A stretch of 10,082 nt of DNA from Alistipes sp. (GTDB taxonomy: Bacteria > Bacteroidota > Bacteroidia > Bacteroidales > Rikenellaceae): positions 1 to 10,082 of the forward strand of contig JAFZDR010000097.1 in NCBI GenBank assembly GCA_017561105.1. Direction: 5' to 3'. Below the pieces are notes generated by a model. The model saw only the letters and a list, made by a program, of their open reading frames with translations. It made no database searches and was not told where the DNA came from. The translations under genes and the position numbers were made by a program. Every line of letters begins with the position of its first letter. Positions within the stretch are counted from its first letter, which is position 1. Positions 5,851 to 10,082 of the stretch are shown piece by piece.

Positions 5851-6987
5851 ATGGTAAAGACTTTTAAAAATATGCTTATGGCAGTAGCAGCACTCGTTGC
5901 TACTACTGCTCTTGTAGCTTGTAACCCCGACAATGGCGGTGAAGGCGGCGAGGGTGGCCAGGGTGGACCTGAGGCTCCCGAGGTTATCGAAAACAATGGC
6001 GTAGGCGCTGACGGCAAGATTCACCTCAACAGCGTAGCTTGCGCTTACTACCTTGGCAATGTGTGGGACAACGGTGTTGCAGACTACTACTTTATGCTCA
6101 CTAACGACTCCCTCGGCATGGGCTCAAACGGCTTCGAGGTGCCTATGCACCAAGGTGGTTGGATCCTCTACATCGACCTTTGGTCGGTAATCTCTCCAGA
6201 CACTGCGAATGCGGTGCTTCCTGAGGGTACCTATACCTTCAGCAACAGCCGCGACTTCGGCTGCTTCTACAACGAGTATTCGTTGGCTACAAACAATGTA
6301 GAGCAGGTGTTGGTTGACGGCGAGTGGAGATATCGCATCAAGGATATCCTCTTCCAGTCGGGAACTGTAGTTGTAACTCACACTTCAAAGGGTTACCTCA
6401 TAGAGACTTCGGTTGTAACAACCACCGGCGAGGAACTCAACTTCGTTTACGAGGGCGCTATCGCATTCGAGGATCAGAGCGACGACGAGGAGTGGCAGCC
6501 TGCACTCGACAAGGATATCGACTTGACACCGTCACAGGGTTCTATTCGATTCTACGAGTCGTACACAAGCAGCAACTGCGACAACTATGTTATCATGCTC
6601 TTCAACACAGATCAGCTCACCGAGGACAAGATGCACCCTAATGTAGCGGGTGGTGTTCGTTTGGTACTCGACATCTACCCTGAGCTTGGCAAGGGCGTTA
6701 CAGGCAGCTACCACATCGGTACTTTGTCGGACGACAAGTATGTTCTCAAGAAGGAGCCTTGGGTATACTACCCTGGCTGTTATTGGGGCACAATGGCTCT
6801 CGGTACATTTGTTGAGTATGTAGACACCGACGGTTCGGTGTTGTACAGCGTTGTTAAGAGCGGAGATTTGAATATCACCGATAACGGCAACGGCACATAC
6901 ACTATCGCAGCCGACTTCGTAACCGAGCGCGAGAAGAAGATTACCTGCAACTGGACAGGCTCACTCGAGTCATTCATCGCACAGTAA
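5851..6987 (+). CDS. Lipoprotein of unknown function with two copies of a ~150-residue domain
   Basis: A 378-residue predicted lipoprotein whose family I do not recognise. The signal sequence has Lys3 and Lys6, a hydrophobic core and a good lipobox LVAC with Cys24. It is followed by a flexible tether rich in Gly, Glu and Pro (25-45). The rest appears to be two diverged copies of one beta-rich domain, about 56-207 and 222-373. Aligned pairs include KIHLNS/DIDLTP, ADYYFMLTN/DNYVIMLFN, GGWILYIDLW/GGVRLVLDIY, EGTYTF/TGSYHI and LNFVYEGAI/ITCNWTGSL. No catalytic motif is visible. It starts 16 bp after the BACON lipoprotein with no promoter between, so the two are probably one operon and may form a surface complex. 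A start-stop ATGTAA sits one base before its ATG. A strong terminator follows. Secretion and lipidation are well supported; function is unknown. Confidence 0.85.
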   Translation: MVKTFKNMLMAVAALVATTALVACNPDNGGEGGEGGQGGPEAPEVIENNGVGADGKIHLNSVACAYYLGNVWDNGVADYYFMLTNDSLGMGSNGFEVPMHQGGWILYIDLWSVISPDTANAVLPEGTYTFSNSRDFGCFYNEYSLATNNVEQVLVDGEWRYRIKDILFQSGTVVVTHTSKGYLIETSVVTTTGEELNFVYEGAIAFEDQSDDEEWQPALDKDIDLTPSQGSIRFYESYTSSNCDNYVIMLFNTDQLTEDKMHPNVAGGVRLVLDIYPELGKGVTGSYHIGTLSDDKYVLKKEPWVYYPGCYWGTMALGTFVEYVDTDGSVLYSVVKSGDLNITDNGNGTYTIAADFVTEREKKITCNWTGSLESFIAQ

Positions 6988-7008
6988 TTTTTCCTATATT
7001 CGATAAAG

Positions 7009-7045
7009 AACTGCTCAATCGCACAATGATTGAGCAGTTTTTTTT
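7009..7045 (+). terminator. Rho-independent terminator of the lipoprotein operon
   Basis: AACTGCTCAATC (7009-7020) and GATTGAGCAGTT (7028-7039) form a perfect 12-bp stem with a 7-nt loop. A run of eight T (7038-7045) starts in the last stem bases. It lies 21 bp after the second lipoprotein gene and separates it from the YitT gene. Confidence 0.93.
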
Positions 7046-7076
7046 GTGCAGATGAAAAATATTTCTCAAAAATGTT

Positions 7077-7084
7077 TAAATTTG
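7077..7084 (+). promoter_or_regulatory. -7 box of the YitT-family gene promoter
   Basis: TAAATTTG matches TAnnTTTG and lies 22 bp before the ATG at 7107. No TTTG sits at the expected 17-23 bp upstream; the nearest, at 7043-7046, is 30 bp away inside the terminator tail. The -33 element is therefore weak or absent. It comes after a strong terminator, so the gene needs its own promoter. Confidence 0.5.
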
Positions 7085-7106
7085 CAACTCGATAATTCAA
7101 GTTACT

Positions 7107-8066
7107 ATGGGAATATCACTTAATCGAACAAGCATTTTAACCACCTTCAAAGAGTATTTCTTGATGGCTATGGGTATGTTCCTGTACTCATTTGGTTGGA
7201 TATGTTGTATCTTGCCTGCAAACGCTGCAGGTGGCGGAGCAACAGGACTTTCGTTACTTCTCTACCACCTCACGGGAGGTGCCATTTCAATTGGTACCAT
7301 GGTGCTTATCATCAACGCCATACTCCTCATTATTGCGGGCTTTATAGTGGGTTGGAACTTCGGCATAAAGACCATCTATTGCGTGGTTGTCATGTCGTTT
7401 ATTATGCACTTTCTGCAGGTGTGGTTTACCACCCCAGACGGTTGGGTGGCGCAGATTATCACCGTACGCGACGCTCTCACCGTACCTGAAGGCACCATTG
7501 TCGATCTCTTTAACCTGAAAAACCGACTGCTCTCCGCCATTCTCGGAGGTATCTGCTCGGGTGTCGGTGTTGCACTATGCTTCCAGCAGGGAGGTTCGAC
7601 CGGAGGTTCCGATATCGTTGTAATGATTGTAAATAAGTTCTACACAATCTCTTACGGCAAGTTTATCCGCTACACCGACGGTGTGATTATCTCGTCAGCA
7701 CTCTTCCTCCCTGATGTTGGTATCGACGGTGTAATCTACGGTTTCGTTATGGTTGCAGTATTCAGCTACACCGTGGATATGATTCTCTCGGGTAACCAGC
7801 AGTCGAGCCAGATATTTATCGTCAGCAAGGATTACAAGAGCATGGCCGACGCCATTAACAACGAGGCGAAGCGCGGTGCTACCGTAATCGACGCAATAGG
7901 TTGGTACTCTAAGGAGAACTCGAAGATTGTTATGTGCGTATGCCGCAAGCGCGACCTCGCAATGGTATTGAAGGTTGTTCGCAGTGTCGATCCCGATGCA
8001 TTTATCACTATCGGTTCGGTAATGGGCGTATATGGCAAGGGTTTCGAGGCTTTGAACAAGGTTTAA
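7107..8066 (+). CDS. YitT-family integral membrane protein with C-terminal DUF2179 domain
   Basis: A 319-residue inner-membrane protein of the YitT family, which is widespread in bacteria and mostly uncharacterised. About five or six membrane segments are visible, roughly 16-37, 62-81, 85-105, 139-160 and 205-227, with a further short one near 190-201. The loop QQGGSTGGSDIV (160-171) is the clearest family signature, and NAAGGGATGLS (39-49) resembles a second half of the same repeat. A soluble domain (about 235-312) with SQIFIVS near its start and DPDAFITIGSVMGVYGKGF (295-313) at the end matches the cytoplasmic DUF2179 domain common to this family. It is slightly longer than typical members (about 280-290), owing to the 106-140 loop. 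It is flanked by terminators on both sides and so forms its own unit. A transport role is often assumed but is not shown here. Confidence 0.9.
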   Translation: MGISLNRTSILTTFKEYFLMAMGMFLYSFGWICCILPANAAGGGATGLSLLLYHLTGGAISIGTMVLIINAILLIIAGFIVGWNFGIKTIYCVVVMSFIMHFLQVWFTTPDGWVAQIITVRDALTVPEGTIVDLFNLKNRLLSAILGGICSGVGVALCFQQGGSTGGSDIVVMIVNKFYTISYGKFIRYTDGVIISSALFLPDVGIDGVIYGFVMVAVFSYTVDMILSGNQQSSQIFIVSKDYKSMADAINNEAKRGATVIDAIGWYSKENSKIVMCVCRKRDLAMVLKVVRSVDPDAFITIGSVMGVYGKGFEALNKV

Positions 8067-8082
8067 AATCTACCTACACCAT

Positions 8083-8116
8083 AAAAAAGAGAACTCGTTT
8101 GAGTTCTCTTTTTTTT
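8083..8116. terminator. Bidirectional terminator between convergent YitT and permease genes
   Basis: AAAAAAGAGAACTC (8083-8096) and GAGTTCTCTTTTTT (8101-8114) form a 14-bp stem with loop GTTT. The A-run on one side and T-run on the other (8109-8116) give a U-tail for both strands. It lies between the stop codons at 8066 (+) and 8135 (-), so it can serve both genes. Confidence 0.92.
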
Positions 8117-8134
8117 GTTTGAGCAAGCCCTACT

Positions 8135-9334
8135 CTACTCCGCCTTCTCTGCTTTACTGCGAGGGATAATCAAGTTAAGAATCACGCCGACCAACGCTGC
8201 AAGACCGATGCCGCCAATGGTAAAGCTACCAATCGAGAACTCTGCTCCACCGATACCTGTTGTGAGGATAAGCGACGCAATAACCAGGTTGCGGGTATTG
8301 CCCATATCGACCTTATTCTTTACAAGGGTATTTACACCCACCGATGCAATAGTTCCGAACAGCAAGAGCATGATACCTCCCAAAACCGAGCCCGGGATGG
8401 TCTTCAAGAGTGCACTAACCTTGCCCAATACCGAGAACAATATACCGAAAAGACCCGCGATACGGATAACCGAAGGGTCGGCAATTTTGGTCAATGAGAT
8501 AGCGCCCGTAACCTCCGAATAGGTCGTTACCGGAGGACCTCCGATAAATGATGCCGCCATACACGCCAAGCCGTCACCCAACATTGTGCGGTGCAGGCCG
8601 GGATCCTTAACATAATCTTTACCCGTAACCTCGTTTATGGCGTAGATATCGCCGATATGCTCAATTACGGGGGCTATAGCTACCGGAATCATAAAGATAA
8701 CAGCCTCCCAGCAGAACTCGGGGCGTACAAATGCCGGCAGTGCAAACCACGGTGCTTCCAACACCGGAGCAAAATCGACCACACCAAAACATACGGCCGC
8801 AACATATCCCACAACTATACCCGCAAAGATAGGTATTAAGCGCAACAGTCCCTTGCCGAAGAGCGACACGGCAACCGTTGTCAATAGCGCAATAAGAGCA
8901 AGCGCCCAATTCTCCTTTGCCATATTTACGCCCGTACCCGCGAGCGACAAACCGATAAGCATAATCACGGGACCTACCACAACAGGCGGAAAAAGTCGTG
9001 CGATAAAGCCTACACCACGCAGACGAACAAGAAGGCTCATCACGCCATAGACAAGACCCACCGACACCAAGCCACACAATGTTCCGGGCAGGCCAAAAAG
9101 CTCGGTAGCCTTGATGATTGGAGCGATAAAGGCGAAGCTGCTGCCCAGAAACACGGGTACTTTACCCTTGGTTACGGCGTGGAAAATCAGCGTTCCGACA
9201 CCTGCAGTAAGCAGTGCCACCGAAGGGTCCAAACCCACCAAAAGCGGCACCAGAACCGTAGCTCCGAATGCCACAAATAGGAACTGCGCACCCACTACAC
9301 TCTTTTGGACAAGACCAAGATTGTTATTTTTCAT
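8135..9334 (-). CDS. uraA: Uracil/nucleobase permease, UraA-like (NCS2/NAT family)
   Basis: A 399-residue inner-membrane symporter of the nucleobase-ascorbate transporter family, very hydrophobic with the usual 14-segment pattern of two inverted seven-segment repeats. UraA-type features are QKSVVGAQFLFVAFGATVLVP (10-30) in the first segment, GSSFAFIAP (64-72) and VAIAPVIEHIGD (218-229) with Glu225-His226. The signature GGPPVTTYSEVTGAISLT (265-282) follows, in which Glu274 matches the substrate-contacting Glu of UraA. The length is close to E. coli UraA. I start it at ATG 9334, giving MKNNNLGLVQK. An upstream in-frame ATG at 9394 would add 20 residues and lies upstream of the promoter box at 9360-9367. 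Divergence from upp strongly supports uracil as substrate, though xanthine-type specificity is not fully excluded. Confidence 0.92.
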   Translation of the reverse strand: MKNNNLGLVQKSVVGAQFLFVAFGATVLVPLLVGLDPSVALLTAGVGTLIFHAVTKGKVPVFLGSSFAFIAPIIKATELFGLPGTLCGLVSVGLVYGVMSLLVRLRGVGFIARLFPPVVVGPVIMLIGLSLAGTGVNMAKENWALALIALLTTVAVSLFGKGLLRLIPIFAGIVVGYVAAVCFGVVDFAPVLEAPWFALPAFVRPEFCWEAVIFMIPVAIAPVIEHIGDIYAINEVTGKDYVKDPGLHRTMLGDGLACMAASFIGGPPVTTYSEVTGAISLTKIADPSVIRIAGLFGILFSVLGKVSALLKTIPGSVLGGIMLLLFGTIASVGVNTLVKNKVDMGNTRNLVIASLILTTGIGGAEFSIGSFTIGGIGLAALVGVILNLIIPRSKAEKAE

Positions 9335-9359
9335 TCGAGTTAGCGAATTAAGAATTTTA

Positions 9360-9367
9360 CAAATGTA
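9360..9367 (-). promoter_or_regulatory. -7 box of the permease gene promoter
   Basis: On the minus strand the sequence reads TACATTTG, matching TAnnTTTG, 25 bp before the permease ATG. No clear TTTG lies at the -33 distance. It is back-to-back with the upp promoter box, 44 bp away. Confidence 0.5.
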
Positions 9368-9411
9368 CGATTTTTTCGACAATCGCGCTACCATTTTAGA
9401 GAATTATTCAC

Positions 9412-9419
9412 TATATTTG
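9412..9419 (+). promoter_or_regulatory. -7 box of the upp promoter
   Basis: TATATTTG matches TAnnTTTG and lies 30 bp before the upp ATG. No clear TTTG is found 17-23 bp upstream. The short region between the two divergent boxes (9368-9411) could hold a shared regulatory site; it contains the small inverted repeat CGATT/AATCG (9368-9372 and 9381-9385). Confidence 0.55.
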
Positions 9420-9449
9420 CAGTAAAGAACTCTTAAAATACAATCTACT

Positions 9450-10073
9450 ATGGCTTTACATATTATTGACCACCCATTGGTACAGCACAAACTAAGCATT
9501 ATGCGCAACAAGGAGACCTCGACAATGAAGTTTCGCGAATCGCTCAAGGAGATTGCTATGTTGATGGGCTACGAAATCACCCGCGACTTTCCACTGACAT
9601 ACGAGGAGATTGAGACTCCGTTGATGAAGATGAATGCTCCGAAGATCTCGGGCAAGAAGGTTGTTATCGCCCCTATTCTTCGCGCCGGTCTCGGTATGGT
9701 CGAGGGCTTGACAGCGCTTATTCCGTCTGCACGCATTGGCCATATCGGCATGTATCGCGACGAGGAGACCTGCCAGCCGATATTCTACTACTACAAGATG
9801 CCTGCAAACAAGGATCGTATGGTGATTGTTACCGACCCTATGTTGGCCACAGGTGGTAGTGCTTGCGACGCAATTAAGCGATTGAAGGAGGATGGCTACA
9901 AATCTATTCGTTTGATGTGTCTGGTAGCTTCGCCACAGGGCGTTAAAGCCGTTCAGGAGCAGCATCCCGATGTAGATATCTACCTCGCAGCACTCGATGA
10001 GGGTTTGAACGAGAAGAACTATATTCTCCCAGGTTTGGGCGATGCCGGTGACCGCATCTTCGGTACAAGATAG
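9450..10073 (+). CDS. upp: Uracil phosphoribosyltransferase
   Basis: This 207-residue cytoplasmic enzyme of the type I phosphoribosyltransferase family makes UMP and pyrophosphate from uracil and PRPP, for pyrimidine salvage. The full length matches bacterial Upp. Conserved blocks are [13 protein letters not shown] (8-20), [13 protein letters not shown] (74-86), [16 protein letters not shown] (92-107), the PRPP loop [12 protein letters not shown] (127-138) and the uracil-binding C-terminus [18 protein letters not shown] (185-202), ending IFGTR. The start at 9450 gives the normal N-terminus just before HPLV. It is transcribed divergently from the UraA-like permease, with 115 bp between the two starts, so uptake and salvage of uracil are probably co-regulated. 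Only 9 bases follow the stop, so its terminator or operon partners are not visible. Confidence 0.96.
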   Translation: MALHIIDHPLVQHKLSIMRNKETSTMKFRESLKEIAMLMGYEITRDFPLTYEEIETPLMKMNAPKISGKKVVIAPILRAGLGMVEGLTALIPSARIGHIGMYRDEETCQPIFYYYKMPANKDRMVIVTDPMLATGGSACDAIKRLKEDGYKSIRLMCLVASPQGVKAVQEQHPDVDIYLAALDEGLNEKNYILPGLGDAGDRIFGTR

Positions 10074-10082
10074 CGGAGAATC

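Noticed and set aside
9335..9394. Upstream ATG extending the permease by 20 residues
   Set aside because: The extension lies over the predicted -7 box at 9360-9367, and the start at 9334 gives a normal-length UraA N-terminus.

Overview
The window looks like chromosomal DNA from a member of the Bacteroidales. The supporting signs are the Bacteroidetes-type promoter box TAnnTTTG in front of most transcription units, the lack of Shine-Dalgarno sequences, BACON-domain surface lipoproteins, a GH97 glycosidase, and heavy use of TCG serine and GAG glutamate codons. An Alistipes/Rikenellaceae-like genome is possible, but genus cannot be decided from this sequence. No mobile element, CRISPR array, tRNA or rRNA was seen, and no gap between genes exceeds 300 bases.

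The left third (1-3430) is a leftward block: adk (adenylate kinase), then thiL (thiamine-monophosphate kinase), then a secreted GH97 alpha-glycosidase whose C-terminus lies beyond the left edge. The adk-thiL gap is almost entirely filled by a degenerate 7-bp tandem repeat, and the last codons of adk form a perfect 10-bp hairpin. adk is preceded by a six-codon upstream ORF that overlaps its start. A GNAT acetyltransferase gene (3551-3976) is transcribed divergently from adk, with a promoter box on each strand.

The centre (3977-6987) is the accessory part. A hairpin, then a near-ideal Bacteroidetes promoter partly embedded in a palindrome, lead into two lipoprotein genes 16 bp apart. The first encodes a modular protein in which three BACON-like domains alternate with two copies of another beta-rich domain. 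The second encodes a smaller lipoprotein of unknown function made of two diverged copies of one ~150-residue domain on a Gly/Glu-rich tether. A strong terminator closes this unit. No SusC/SusD pair, protease or fimbrial gene is present to assign a role.

The right third holds a YitT-family membrane protein (7107-8066), a bidirectional terminator shared with the convergent nucleobase/uracil permease gene (8135-9334), and upp (9450-10073), divergent from the permease. The permease and Upp form a uracil import and salvage pair: the permease brings uracil in and Upp converts it with PRPP to UMP.

Most of the window is ordinary core metabolism. The least explained elements are the two-lipoprotein operon, with its internal domain duplications and palindromic promoter, and the heptamer repeat between adk and thiL. 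I see no convincing defence system or other new multi-gene machine.
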